Source: Pseudomonas aestuarii (GTDB lineage Bacteria > Pseudomonadota > Gammaproteobacteria > Pseudomonadales > Pseudomonadaceae). From it: a stretch of 64,000 nt of DNA. The notes under the pieces were generated by a model, which was not told the DNA's origin, made no database searches, and worked only from the letters and a program-made list of their open reading frames with translations. The position numbers and the translations under genes are program-made. The stretch lies in assembly GCF_027988105.1 (NCBI RefSeq), contig NZ_JAQJZJ010000006.1:248001-312000 (forward strand), in the 5' to 3' direction. This document shows positions 5,941 to 17,090 of the stretch, piece by piece; the first letter of the stretch is position 1, and each line of letters opens with the position of its first letter.

Positions 5941-8900
5941 TTATACCGGCGCCTTCTCTGTAGTGCCAACCGAACGACGCGGGCCGAGGAAATTATGGGC
6001 GAAGGCGTCGGCGGCGAGCGGGCGGCTGAGGACGAAGCCCTGGATCTGTTCGCAGCCTTCGGCGGCGAGAAACAGTTCCTGGGCCTTGGTTTCCACACCT
6101 TCGGCGATCACCGTGAGTTGCATGCTGCGGCCCAGGGCAATGATGGCGCGGGCGATGGCTGCGTCGTGTGGGTCGTTTGGCAGGCCGCGTACGAAGGATT
6201 GGTCGATCTTCAGGGTGTCCAGCGGCAGGCGCTTGAGGTAGCTCAGCGAGGAGTAGCCGGTGCCGAAGTCGTCGATGGCCAGTTGCACGCCGAGGGCTTT
6301 GAGTTCGTGGAGGATGCTCAGGGCATCCTCGGTCTGGTTCATGATGAAGCTTTCGGTGATTTCCAGTTGCAGCAGGCTGGGGTCCAGAGCGTGGCCGTCG
6401 AGCAGCTGCGAGATGCGTTTGAGCAGCTGCGGCTGGTGCAGTTGGGCGCCGGCCAGGTTGACCGAGAGCGGGCCGAAAGGCGCATGGAGGCGTTGCCATT
6501 CGCCCATTTGCCAGCAGGCTTGCTGCAGCACCCAGTCGCCCAGGGGCAGAATCAGCCCGGTTTCCTCGGCCAGGGGGATGAAGCGGTCGGGTGGGATTTC
6601 GCCAAATACCGGGTGGATCCAGCGTATCAGGGCTTCGGCGCCGGCCAGGCGGCTGTTGCTCAGGTTGAGCTTCGGCTGGTAGTAGAGTTGCAGTTCCTCG
6701 CGCTCCAGGGCGCGGCGCAGTTCATGTTCCAGGGCCATGCGTTCGGTGGCCTGGAAGGTCAGGTCGCGGGTGTACATTTCGACCCGGTTGCGGCCTTTGG
6801 CTTTGGAGCGGTACATGGCGGCGTCGGCGTTCTTCACCAGGGTGGCGACATCCTGGCCGTCCTCCGGGAACAGGCTGATGCCGATGCTGGCGCTGATATG
6901 GAACTCATGCTCGTCGATGAGGAAGGGTGGGCCGAAACAGGCCAGCAGTTTGTTGGCGACCAGTTTGGCGTCCTCGCTCTGGTGCAGGCCCGGCAGCAGG
7001 ATGATGAACTCGTCGCCGCCGAGTCGGGCGACGGTATCGATGTCGCGCAGTTGTTGCTTGAGGCGGATGGCAATGCTCTTGAGCAGCTGGTCGCCAATCG
7101 GGTGTCCGAGGCTGTCGTTGATGTGCTTGAAGCGGTCCAGGTCGAGAAACAGGATGGCGCCTTGGCGCTCGTCGGTTTGCGCATCGTCGAGTGCGGCATG
7201 CAGCCGTGTTTCGAACAGCATGCGGTTGGGCAGGCCGGTCAAGGAGTCGTGGTGGGCCTGGTAGTCGAGCCGGGCCTGGGCATGTTTGAGTGAGCTGATG
7301 TCCGCGAACACGGCGACGAAGTGGGTGGTCTGCTGCTGCTCATTGCGCACGGCATTGATGGTCAGCCATTCCGGAAAGATTTCGGCGTTCTTGCGCCTGT
7401 TCCAGATCTCCCCTTGCCAGTGCCCTTCATCTTCCAGTTGGTGCCACATGGCGCTGTAAAAGGCACTGTCGTGTTGCCCGGAGGCAAGCAGCCGGGGTGT
7501 TTGCCCGAGTGCTTCGGCTTCGCTAAAGCCGGTGATTTCGCTGAAGGCGCGGTTGACCGCAATTATGCGCTGCTGGGGGTCGGTGATCAGCACGCCTTCG
7601 GCGGTGCTTTCGAACACGGTGGCGGCCTGCTGGAGTTTTTCCTGCATGACCTGGCGTTCGGTGATGTCGCGGGCAATGGTCAGCAGGCAGGACTCGTCGC
7701 CGACCTGAATCGGCAGGACGGACAGTTCGCATAGGCGTATCTGGCCATTGCGGGTGCGGATCGAGGCCTGCACATCACGCGCACTGCCGTGCAAGGCGAT
7801 CAGTTCGATCATTCTGGCGCGGTCTTCGGGGTTGGCCCAGATCCCCAGTTCCAGGGTTGAGCGGCCGGCTGCTTGGCTGCTGCTGTGGCCGGTGATACGG
7901 CTGAAGCCTTCATTGATTTCGATCAACTGGCCGTCGCGGACGCGGCTGATCAGTAGGCCGTCGGGGGAGGCGTGGAAGGCTCTGGCGAATTTTTCTTCGG
8001 AGGTCAGCAGTTGTTGCTGGGTGGCTTTGAGTTGGCTGATGTCGCGCACGACCACAACCAGCGCCGGGGTGTCGGCAAGCTGGAAGGCCTGGGCGGAGAC
8101 CAGGCCGGTGAAGGCTTGGCCGTCACGCCGCTGGAAGGGCAGCTCCAGGTTGCGCAGGCTCTCGTCTTGCAGGCGTTTGAGCAGGATCTGGCCGATGCCG
8201 GGGTTGCCCCAGATAGTCAATTCGCTGGCACTTTTACCGAGCGCTTCGGCGATCGGGATACCGGTCTGCTGTTCGAAGGCATTGTTGGCTTCCAGCAGGC
8301 AGCCATCGGCCTTGCGCATGATCATCAGTATGTCCGGGCATTGCTGGAATACCGAGGCGAATTTCTGTTCGGAGAGGCGCAGGTCCTGCTCGGCCTGTTT
8401 GGCTTCGCTGATGTCGACCATCAGGCCGTGCATGATGGTCGCGTCGCCACTGCGGGTCAGGGTGACAATGTCGCGGATCCATAGCACGCGGCCATCGGCG
8501 GCATGCATGCGGTAGTCGAGGCTATGGTCGCGGCCGGCAGTGCTTTCGCGTTGGCGGCAGTCGAGGGCCCGCTGTGCGTCGTCCGGGTGCAGGGTGCTGA
8601 GCCAGAAGCCCGGGCGTTTCCAGTCGGCCAGCGGGTAGCCGAGCAGTTTTTCCGCGTGCTGCGAGACGTAGGTAAAGCTGTAGTCATGCAGGTAGGCCTC
8701 CCAGGCGATCGCCGAAAGGTTTTCCACTAGGCTGCGGTAGTGCTGTTCGCTGTTGCGCAATTTTTGTTCGAGCAGGCTGCGGGTGGCCATTTCGGCATGC
8801 AGGCGGCGGTTGATGCGCAGTATCACGGCGATGATGGAGCACAGTGCAAGCAAGGCCGGGAGGCCGTACAGCAGCAGTTCGCGCCAGATGCTGCGCCTGT

Positions 8901-9675
8901 CCTCTATGTCGCCGACCCAGCGCGCTTGCAGGGCGCTGATTTCGCTGCTGCTGATGTCGGCGAGGAGCTTGTCGATAATCCCGATGAGCAGCGTCTGGTC
9001 GCGGGGTGCGGCCATGGAAAGCTTGTAGCGGTAGGGCGTTTCGCCACTGATGATCAGACCGTTGAGTTTGAGCTGGCGCATGCTCCAGACACTGGAGGCG
9101 AGGTCGCCGATCAAGGCATCGGCTTGGCCGGTTGCCAATGCTTGCAGGGCGGCATTGACGGTCGGCAGCGCTAGCAGGTCGAGCTCGGGGTGCTGGCTGC
9201 GCAGCAGTTCGTGGGGCGCATAATTCTCGACCACGGCAACTTTAAGGCCATCAAGGTTCTTGATCGCGCGTGGTTGCGGGCCGTCATCGCGTGCCAGGAT
9301 GACAATCGGGAAATCCAGGTAAGGACGGCTGAAGGCCAGGTACGTCTGCCGTTCCGGCGTGGCCATGACCGCGGGCAGTAGGTCCAGTTGGCCGGTCTTG
9401 GCCTGCTCCAGTACTTCGCTCCAGTTGTTACTGTCGCTCGGTTGCAGGCTCACGCCCAGGCGTTGCTCGAGCAAGGCGATGTAATCGGCGGCCAGGCCCT
9501 GGTAGCGGCCCTGGGGGTCGCGGAACTCGAACGGCGGCCAGGAGGTATCGATGCCCAGGCGCAGTACGGGGTGTTCGGCAAGCCAGTTGCGCTCCTCATC
9601 GCTGAGCGAGAAGGCGGCAACCGGATTGACCCAATACACCAGACACAACAGGAGAATGGCCGGCAATCGCGGCAT
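5941..9675 (-). CDS. rmcA: Multi-PAS GGDEF-EAL c-di-GMP protein (RmcA-like)
   Basis: The product is 1244 residues, matching the size I recall for P. aeruginosa RmcA (PA0575), which holds the same place next to rpoD. Order: signal peptide (about 1-21), periplasmic SBP_bac_3 amino-acid-binding-like domain (about 30-250), membrane segment (about 270-292, LLYGLPALLALCSIIAVIL), four PAS domains, GGDEF at about residues 886-890 (RLGGDEFIILLPG), and EAL at about 1014 (AEALIRW, preceded by LYYQPKL). Both signature motifs are intact. In PAO1 it is a redox/phenazine-responsive regulator acting mainly as a phosphodiesterase. The start at 9675 puts the signal peptide at the very N-terminus. Confidence 0.9.
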   Translation of the reverse strand: MPRLPAILLLCLVYWVNPVAAFSLSDEERNWLAEHPVLRLGIDTSWPPFEFRDPQGRYQGLAADYIALLEQRLGVSLQPSDSNNWSEVLEQAKTGQLDLLPAVMATPERQTYLAFSRPYLDFPIVILARDDGPQPRAIKNLDGLKVAVVENYAPHELLRSQHPELDLLALPTVNAALQALATGQADALIGDLASSVWSMRQLKLNGLIISGETPYRYKLSMAAPRDQTLLIGIIDKLLADISSSEISALQARWVGDIEDRRSIWRELLLYGLPALLALCSIIAVILRINRRLHAEMATRSLLEQKLRNSEQHYRSLVENLSAIAWEAYLHDYSFTYVSQHAEKLLGYPLADWKRPGFWLSTLHPDDAQRALDCRQRESTAGRDHSLDYRMHAADGRVLWIRDIVTLTRSGDATIMHGLMVDISEAKQAEQDLRLSEQKFASVFQQCPDILMIMRKADGCLLEANNAFEQQTGIPIAEALGKSASELTIWGNPGIGQILLKRLQDESLRNLELPFQRRDGQAFTGLVSAQAFQLADTPALVVVVRDISQLKATQQQLLTSEEKFARAFHASPDGLLISRVRDGQLIEINEGFSRITGHSSSQAAGRSTLELGIWANPEDRARMIELIALHGSARDVQASIRTRNGQIRLCELSVLPIQVGDESCLLTIARDITERQVMQEKLQQAATVFESTAEGVLITDPQQRIIAVNRAFSEITGFSEAEALGQTPRLLASGQHDSAFYSAMWHQLEDEGHWQGEIWNRRKNAEIFPEWLTINAVRNEQQQTTHFVAVFADISSLKHAQARLDYQAHHDSLTGLPNRMLFETRLHAALDDAQTDERQGAILFLDLDRFKHINDSLGHPIGDQLLKSIAIRLKQQLRDIDTVARLGGDEFIILLPGLHQSEDAKLVANKLLACFGPPFLIDEHEFHISASIGISLFPEDGQDVATLVKNADAAMYRSKAKGRNRVEMYTRDLTFQATERMALEHELRRALEREELQLYYQPKLNLSNSRLAGAEALIRWIHPVFGEIPPDRFIPLAEETGLILPLGDWVLQQACWQMGEWQRLHAPFGPLSVNLAGAQLHQPQLLKRISQLLDGHALDPSLLQLEITESFIMNQTEDALSILHELKALGVQLAIDDFGTGYSSLSYLKRLPLDTLKIDQSFVRGLPNDPHDAAIARAIIALGRSMQLTVIAEGVETKAQELFLAAEGCEQIQGFVLSRPLAADAFAHNFLGPRRSVGTTEKAPV

Positions 9676-9746
9676 GGCGCCCTCGTAACAAATCGAGTGA
9701 TGTCTCGAGTGTAGACGGGGCTCGGGGCACAAGGCCAGCAGATAGC

Positions 9747-9772
9747 AAAACCCCCGGTTTGGGCCGGGGGTT
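9747..9772 (-). terminator. Terminator of the rpsU-dnaG-rpoD operon
   Basis: AACCCCCGG (9749-9757) pairs with CCGGGGGTT (9764-9772) around a six-base loop. On the minus strand the stem is followed by TTTTGC. It sits six bases after the rpoD stop. Confidence 0.85.
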
Positions 9773-9777
9773 CTGGA

Positions 9778-11628
<1,851 letters not shown>

Positions 11629-11695
11629 AACACCCTATCCACTGAAGGTCTTGGCGGGCTAAAAACAAGCCGCGGATTATACCCGAATAAGACCC

Positions 11696-13693
11696 CTATG
11701 CGCCAGTTGGGCTCGGGATTACCGGTGATGCATTACGGCTCAGCAGGTTGCGCAGCTGGTTTTTTTCCTCTGCACTCAACTCACTTTGACGGGCTTTGTT
11801 GATCAAATGTTCCAGGCTGCGCTCGCGTTGGCGGGCTATTAGCCTAGTTATAGTGTCGAAAAACTGTTGTTCAAGGTTGTCGGCCGAAATTAGCCACTCC
11901 TTTTCCGCCAGGGCCCGCAATAGGCGGCCCTGATCGGTACCGTGCCAGCGCGCGATCAGTTGCAGTGTGCGCAGTTTCGGGTTCTTTTGCAGGGCGCCGA
12001 GCAGGGCGACCAGCAGTTGTGCGTAGGTGTCGTCTTCGGCGGCGAAATGGCTGACATCTTCGACGTTCTGCGCCAGTTCGGGGTGATGCAGTAGCGTGCG
12101 TAGGGCGCTCAGGTGCGGCGATTCGACGCTGACGGCTGTGCGTGGGGCGCGCGGCGTGAAGTCGTCGCGACCCTTTTTGCTCCACTTCCCGCCTTCTTGC
12201 TTCCAGTTGCTCTTGTTCTTGCCCTTGCTGCGCTCGAAGCCCGCCGTTGGCTCGGGATTTTCGTATTCATTGTGGCTGGGCGCGACATCATAGTAGGCGC
12301 TGTCGGGGATTTCGCCATGATCCGGATGGTAGTCGCCGGGCGTCGAATGGCTGCTGTGCGGTTGGGCGCTGCTTTTGCCGGTCGGGGCCATCTGACTCAG
12401 GGCTTCGCCGCTGAGCCCGGTAATCTCGGTCAGGCGTTGGCGCATCAGGGTGCGCAGGTTGTTGCCGGGAATTTTATCGATCAGTGGTGCGGCCAGGGTC
12501 ACCAGGTGGGCTTTGCCTTCGAGTGAGCGCGGGTCGGCCTCTTCGCTGAGCTGCTGGAAGAAGTAGTCGGCCAGCGGTTGCGCCTGCTGGTTGATGCGGG
12601 CGCGGAAGGCGTCGGTGCCTTCGCTGCGCACCAGGGTGTCCGGGTCTTCGCCGTCGGGCAGAAACAGGAAGCGTGCGCGCCGGCCATCTTGCAGGCTCGG
12701 CAGGGTCGCCTCCAGGGCGCGCCAGGCGGCGTTGCGTCCGGCCTGGTCGCCGTCGAAGCAGAACAGCACGCTGGGCACGATGCGAAACAGGCGCTTGAGG
12801 TGTTCTTCGCTGGTGGCGGTGCCGAGGGTGGCGACGGCGTTGCGCAGGCCTTGCTGGGCCAGGGCGATGACGTCCATGTAGCCTTCGACCACCATGATTT
12901 CGTCGAGGTCGCGGTTGCTCTTGCGCGCCTCGAACAGGCCGTAGAGTTCCTGGCCCTTGTGAAATACCGGGGTTTCCGGGGAATTCAGGTACTTGGGTTT
13001 GTCGTCGCCGAGCACTCGGCCACCGAAGGCGATCACCCGGCCGCGGCTGTCGCGGATGGGGAAGATCACGCGGTCGCGGAAGCGGTCGTAGCGCTTGATT
13101 TTTTCCGGGTTGTCGGCGTTTTCCACCAGCAGGCCGGCGTCGATCATGGCCTTCTGCTGCAGGCTGTCGCTGGCCAGGTGCTTGTGCAGGTTGTCCCAGC
13201 CGGGCGGGGCGAAGCCAAGGCCGAAATCGCGGGCGATCTCGCCGGACAGGCCGCGGCCCTTGAGGTACTCCACGGCGGCCTTGCGCTGTGGGTGGCTCTT
13301 CAGGGCCTGGCGGTAATACTCGGCGGCGGCTGTCAGCAGTGGGTATAGCGGTGAGTCGGTGGGTTGGCGCGGTTTGCTGTCGCGCCCGTTTTCTTCGCGC
13401 GGCACGTCCATGCCGGCGCGTTTGGCCAGGTCCTCGACCGCCTGGGGGAAGTCCAGTTGGTCGTGGTCCATGATGAAACCCAGGGCGTTGCCGCCCGCGC
13501 CGCAGCCGAAGCAGTAATAAAACTGCTTATCCGGGCTGACGCTGAATGAGGGGGTCTTTTCTTTGTGGAAGGGGCAGCAGGCGGTGTAGTTCTTGCCAGC
13601 CTTTTTCAACTGGATGCGCGAGGCGACCACGTCGACAATATCGGTGCGGTTGAGCAAGTCGTCGATAAAAGACTGTGGGATCAGGCCGGCCAT
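11696..13693 (-). CDS. dnaG: DNA primase DnaG
   Basis: The product is 665 residues. The N-terminal zinc-binding domain is visible (CCPFHKEKTPSF, then YCFGCGAGG), then the TOPRIM catalytic core (VVEGYMDVIALAQ; CFDGDQAGRNAA) and a C-terminal DnaB-interacting domain. Between about 430 and 510 there is a low-complexity, Ser/His/Lys-rich linker before the helicase-binding part. It makes RNA primers at the replication fork. It is 165 bases downstream of rpsU with a terminator hairpin in the gap, and upstream of rpoD. The start MAGLIPQSFIDDLL is standard for the family. Confidence 0.98.
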   Translation of the reverse strand: MAGLIPQSFIDDLLNRTDIVDVVASRIQLKKAGKNYTACCPFHKEKTPSFSVSPDKQFYYCFGCGAGGNALGFIMDHDQLDFPQAVEDLAKRAGMDVPREENGRDSKPRQPTDSPLYPLLTAAAEYYRQALKSHPQRKAAVEYLKGRGLSGEIARDFGLGFAPPGWDNLHKHLASDSLQQKAMIDAGLLVENADNPEKIKRYDRFRDRVIFPIRDSRGRVIAFGGRVLGDDKPKYLNSPETPVFHKGQELYGLFEARKSNRDLDEIMVVEGYMDVIALAQQGLRNAVATLGTATSEEHLKRLFRIVPSVLFCFDGDQAGRNAAWRALEATLPSLQDGRRARFLFLPDGEDPDTLVRSEGTDAFRARINQQAQPLADYFFQQLSEEADPRSLEGKAHLVTLAAPLIDKIPGNNLRTLMRQRLTEITGLSGEALSQMAPTGKSSAQPHSSHSTPGDYHPDHGEIPDSAYYDVAPSHNEYENPEPTAGFERSKGKNKSNWKQEGGKWSKKGRDDFTPRAPRTAVSVESPHLSALRTLLHHPELAQNVEDVSHFAAEDDTYAQLLVALLGALQKNPKLRTLQLIARWHGTDQGRLLRALAEKEWLISADNLEQQFFDTITRLIARQRERSLEHLINKARQSELSAEEKNQLRNLLSRNASPVIPSPTGA

Positions 13694-13745
13694 AGGCGCT
13701 CAGAATTCTGCCGTGCAAGGCGGCGGGACAAATGTTACGGAAACT

Positions 13746-13781
13746 AAAAGACCCCGCGCCACCCATGGGTGGTGCGGAGTC
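13746..13781 (-). terminator. Terminator/attenuator between rpsU and dnaG
   Basis: A 16-bp stem centred on ACCCATGGGT (13761-13770), with one mismatch and one G-U pair, spans 13750-13781. On the minus strand it is followed by TTTTAGTTT. E. coli has a comparable partial terminator here that lowers dnaG expression relative to rpsU; the same role is inferred. Confidence 0.75.
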
Positions 13782-13791
13782 CAAAAGCGAA

Positions 13792-13809
13792 GCCTGGCCG
13801 AGGCCAGGC
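13792..13809 (-). terminator. Second hairpin downstream of rpsU
   Basis: GCCTGGCC (13792-13799) pairs perfectly with GGCCAGGC (13802-13809) with only a two-base gap. It lies directly upstream of the main hairpin in transcription order, so the rpsU 3' end carries two stems in tandem. It has only a short interrupted T stretch after it, so it may be an RNA-stabilising or processing structure. Confidence 0.5.
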
Positions 13810-13858
13810 GTTCAGGCGTTGCGCTTGTAGCTATGCGTGCAGGCGAAAGCCGCGGCGC

Positions 13859-14074
13859 TTAGTACAGGCGGACGCTACGGCGCTGTTCGCGCTGTACTTT
13901 CTTGGCGTGACGCTTAACAGCGGCTGCTGCTTTGCGCTTACGCTCGGAAGTCGGCTTTTCATAAAATTCACGGCTGCGAACTTCGGCCAAAACACCGGCT
14001 TTTTCGCAGGAGCGCTTGAAACGACGCAGAGCTACGTCGAAGGGTTCGTTCTCTTTAACTTTGACGGCTGGCAT
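13859..14074 (-). CDS. rpsU: 30S ribosomal protein S21
   Basis: The product is 71 residues, starting [20 protein letters not shown] and ending in a basic tail ([13 protein letters not shown]). It is the standard small-subunit protein involved in translation initiation. It is the first gene of the rpsU-dnaG-rpoD operon and divergent from tsaD, with about 200 bases between. A GAAGG ribosome binding site precedes the ATG. A longer upstream reading frame is open but the family start is clear. Confidence 0.97.
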   Translation of the reverse strand: MPAVKVKENEPFDVALRRFKRSCEKAGVLAEVRSREFYEKPTSERKRKAAAAVKRHAKKVQREQRRSVRLY

Positions 14075-14280
14075 CCAGGGCGTACCTTCTTTATTACCGG
14101 GGGGTGTCGTACTCCTGGCAAATGGCGCTGGAGAACGTACGTTTTTAAGGGTTGCGGATGTTACCGTCTCATCGGCAGGAATGCAAAGCTTCTGATCGAA
14201 AAGGACTGGTCTGAGTCTGCCAGCGCCGATTATCATGCGCGTCTTCTGGCGTTTAGCCTCTTCATATCAAGGCGTTGCCC

Positions 14281-15306
14281 ATGCTGGTACTGGGATTGGA
14301 AACTTCATGCGATGAGACAGGCGTCGCACTCTATCACAGTGAGCGTGGTCTGCTGGCCGATGCCTTGTTCAGTCAGATCGAGCAGCACCGCATCTTCGGG
14401 GGCGTGGTGCCTGAGTTGGCCTCGCGCGATCACGTCAAACGCATGCTGCCGTTGATTCGTGAGGTCTTGGCCGAGGCAAAATGTACGCCGGAAGATATCG
14501 AGGCCGTTGCCTATACCGCGGGGCCTGGCCTGGTCGGCGCGCTGCTGGTTGGCGCCTCCTGTGCCCAGGCCCTGGCCTTTGCCTGGGGCGTTCCGGCGCT
14601 GGGTGTGCACCACATGGAAGGTCACTTGCTGGCGCCGATGCTGGAAGAAAATCCGCCGGCTTTTCCGTTCGTCGCTTTGTTGGTCTCGGGCGGCCATACC
14701 CAGCTGGTGAGGGTCGATGGCATCGGTCGTTACCAATTGCTCGGCGAGTCACTCGACGATGCCGCCGGCGAAGCCTTCGACAAGACGGCCAAGCTGATGG
14801 GCCTGCAATATCCGGGTGGGCCGGAAATCGCGCGACTGGCCGAGCAGGGCACCCCTGGACGCTTCACTTTTCCGCGGCCGATGACCGACCGGCCGGGGCT
14901 GGATTTCAGTTTCAGCGGTTTGAAGACCTTTACCCTGAATACCTGGCAGCAGTGCCGTGCAGCCGATGATGACGGTGAGCAGACCCGCTGTGACGTCGCC
15001 CTGGCGTTCCAGCAGGCGGTGGTCGATACCCTGACCATCAAGTGCCGTCGGGCGCTCAAGCAGACCGGGCTCAGCTCTCTGGTGATCGCTGGCGGCGTTA
15101 GCGCGAACAAGGCACTGCGTCTGGGGCTGGAGAAGATGCTGACCGAATTCAAGGGGCAGGTGTTCTATGCCCGTCCGGCGTTCTGCACCGACAACGGTGC
15201 GATGATCGCCTATGCCGGTTGCCAGCGCCTCATGGCCGGGCAGCATGAGGAGTTGAACATCAAGGTGCAGGCACGTTGGCCAATGGAGGCGTTGCCGGCG
15301 CTCTAG
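14281..15306 (+). CDS. tsaD: tRNA N6-adenosine threonylcarbamoyltransferase TsaD
   Basis: The product is 341 residues, starting [18 protein letters not shown]. It transfers the threonylcarbamoyl group to A37 of ANN-decoding tRNAs with TsaB, TsaC and TsaE. The metal-binding HxxxH motif is in [12 protein letters not shown], the ATP-binding motifs are [10 protein letters not shown] and [12 protein letters not shown], and [12 protein letters not shown] is at the C-terminus. An in-frame TTG six bases upstream is possible but the ATG matches the family. It is divergent from rpsU, as in other gammaproteobacteria. Confidence 0.97.
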   Translation: MLVLGLETSCDETGVALYHSERGLLADALFSQIEQHRIFGGVVPELASRDHVKRMLPLIREVLAEAKCTPEDIEAVAYTAGPGLVGALLVGASCAQALAFAWGVPALGVHHMEGHLLAPMLEENPPAFPFVALLVSGGHTQLVRVDGIGRYQLLGESLDDAAGEAFDKTAKLMGLQYPGGPEIARLAEQGTPGRFTFPRPMTDRPGLDFSFSGLKTFTLNTWQQCRAADDDGEQTRCDVALAFQQAVVDTLTIKCRRALKQTGLSSLVIAGGVSANKALRLGLEKMLTEFKGQVFYARPAFCTDNGAMIAYAGCQRLMAGQHEELNIKVQARWPMEALPAL

Positions 15307-15364
15307 CCGCGAACTGCATGCCGCAAGCTGCCAGTCGGTCTGCCGCTGGTTTTGCGGCGGCTAG

Positions 15365-15934
15365 TTAAAAATGCCGTTCTCGGCCATTGAGCAGGTCGCG
15401 TAGATTGCTGCGGTGGCGCCAGACGATCAGGCCGGTCACTGCACTCATCGGCAGCAAGCTTTCGGGCTGTTGCCAGGCCAGCAGTGGCAGGCTCAACGGG
15501 GTGGCGATCAACGCGGCCAACGAGCTGGTGCGGGTCAGGTTGAAACTCAGTAGCCAGGCGCAGATGGCCAGCAGTGCTGCCGGCGGGTAAAGTCCCAGCA
15601 GCATGCCGGCGGCAGTGGCGACGCCTTTGCCACCGCGGAAGCGAAAGTACAGCGGGTACAGATGGCCAATGACGGCGGCGAGGCCCAGCCAGGCTTGCTG
15701 TTGCAGGTTCAGGCCAAGCAGGGCGCCGGCCAGGACCGGGAGCAGGCCTTTGAGCAGGTCACCGAGCAGGGTCAGGGTGGCCAGGCGTTTGCCGGCGACC
15801 CGCAGCATGTTGGTGGCGCCGGGGTTGCCGGAGCCAATGGCGCGTGGATCCGGTCCGCCCGCCTTGCGGCTGAGTAGAATGGCGAAGGACAGCGAGCCGA
15901 GCAGGTAGGCGAGGATCGCCAGTGGCCAAAACAT
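15365..15934 (-). CDS. plsY: Glycerol-3-phosphate acyltransferase PlsY
   Basis: The product is 189 residues, an integral membrane enzyme that acylates glycerol-3-phosphate using acyl-phosphate, the first step of phospholipid synthesis. Visible family motifs: [11 protein letters not shown] (near 38-48), the [18 protein letters not shown] motif in the middle, and about five membrane segments. [14 protein letters not shown] is chosen as start because it matches the family; MAA three codons earlier is an alternative. It is convergent with tsaD, with a short GC-rich hairpin in between. Confidence 0.96.
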   Translation of the reverse strand: MFWPLAILAYLLGSLSFAILLSRKAGGPDPRAIGSGNPGATNMLRVAGKRLATLTLLGDLLKGLLPVLAGALLGLNLQQQAWLGLAAVIGHLYPLYFRFRGGKGVATAAGMLLGLYPPAALLAICAWLLSFNLTRTSSLAALIATPLSLPLLAWQQPESLLPMSAVTGLIVWRHRSNLRDLLNGRERHF

Positions 15935-16177
15935 GGCAGCCATTCCATGGTGAAGGAATGGCTGGATTCTAGCAGGCAGTTGAAAAGGGTAGCGAGCGCA
16001 GTACCACAATGGTCTCGGCGATTAGCCCGGAAAGGCAAAACGTGGTGTACGAGTCGCAAATGAGCATTTAAACCTGATTTCAACGCCGTATAGTCGTGCA
16101 CAGTAGTTGTTAGACGGTCAGCCCGCCTATGGGGCGGTTTTGCCGTGTTGTGGTTTCTCGTGTGGTGGAGAGCGTGC

Positions 16178-16534
16178 TTGGACACAGTTTTTATTGAAGG
16201 CCTGGAAGTCGATACGGTAATCGGCGCCTACGACTGGGAACGTACCATTCGCCAGTGCTTGCGTCTGGACCTGTGCCTGGGTTGGGACAACCGTCCGGCA
16301 GCGGCTGGTGATGACCTGAGCAAGGCGCTCGATTACGCAGCAGTGTCCGCGCGAGTCCTGGCGTTCTCCAGCGAAGCGCAGTTCATTCTGGTGGAAACCT
16401 TTGCCGAGCGGCTGGCCGAGGTGTTGATGAGCGAGTTCCAGATTCCCTGGCTGCGCCTCAGGTTGACCAAGCCCGGTGCAGTGCCGGCAGCGATTGGCGG
16501 TGTTGGCGTGGAGATCGAGCGCGGATGTCGCTAA
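16178..16534 (+). CDS. folB: Dihydroneopterin aldolase FolB (TTG start)
   Basis: The product is 118 residues, beginning with TTG translated as (M)DTVFIEGLEVDTVIGAYDWER. A GGAG box lies eight bases upstream. The ATG at 16145 would add 11 unconserved residues, so TTG is preferred. The enzyme converts dihydroneopterin to 6-hydroxymethyl-dihydropterin in folate synthesis. The conserved DWE and LVETFAERLAE motifs are seen. The last ten bases overlap folK, giving a folB-folK unit for consecutive pathway steps. Confidence 0.93.
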   Translation: MDTVFIEGLEVDTVIGAYDWERTIRQCLRLDLCLGWDNRPAAAGDDLSKALDYAAVSARVLAFSSEAQFILVETFAERLAEVLMSEFQIPWLRLRLTKPGAVPAAIGGVGVEIERGCR

Positions 16535-17064
16535 CTCCAGTAGTTCTTGGTTTGGGCAGCAATATCGAGCGTGAGGCGCATTTGCAGGCCGGGCTCGATG
16601 CGCTGGCCACGATGCTGCGCGACATGCGCTGTTCGCCGGTGTTCGAAAGTCAGGCGGTGGGTATCAAGAGTGGGCCCTTCTTCAATCTGGTGGTGGCGGG
16701 TTATAGCGAGCTGCCGTTGGGTGAACTGGATCGCCGGCTGAAATTCATCGAGGCGGATAACGGCCGTTATGCGCCCGAGCGCAAGGGTTTGCCGCTGGAT
16801 ATCGATGTGCTGCTGTATGGCGATCAGGTCGGCAATTTCGACGGGCTGGTGCTGCCGCGCGCAGAAATCCTCAAGAACGCCTTCGTGCTCTGGCCGTTGG
16901 CGCTTTTGCTGCCGGATGATCTGCACCCGGCTGAACAGCGCAGTTTTGCTGCGCTGTGGCAGACGGCGCAGATCGAGCAGCAGCTTCATCCGGTGGCATT
17001 CCAGTGGCGCGGGGCCGAGTTGACCCCGGCCGAGCTGCGCCAAGCATTCCCTGCGCACACCTAG
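16525..17064 (+). CDS. folK: HPPK, 6-hydroxymethyl-dihydropterin pyrophosphokinase
   Basis: The product is 179 residues. The family is shown by LGLGSNIEREAHL, FFNLVVAG and the signature region GRYAPERKGLPLDIDVLLYGD, which carries the metal-binding Asp pair. It follows folB, whose product is its substrate. Pseudomonas usually has a second HPPK near panB-pcnB, so this may be the paralogue rather than the sole enzyme. The C-terminal 40 residues are less conserved. It is convergent with cca. Confidence 0.88.
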   Translation: MSLTPVVLGLGSNIEREAHLQAGLDALATMLRDMRCSPVFESQAVGIKSGPFFNLVVAGYSELPLGELDRRLKFIEADNGRYAPERKGLPLDIDVLLYGDQVGNFDGLVLPRAEILKNAFVLWPLALLLPDDLHPAEQRSFAALWQTAQIEQQLHPVAFQWRGAELTPAELRQAFPAHT

Positions 17065-17090
17065 GCCGCCCAGCCTCGGCGCAGTTCGGC

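Noticed and set aside
5941..9714. Long open frames on the plus strand opposite rmcA (for example 5995-7293)
   Set aside because: They mirror the high-G+C codon pattern of the real gene, show no family motifs, and rmcA on the minus strand has full domain evidence.
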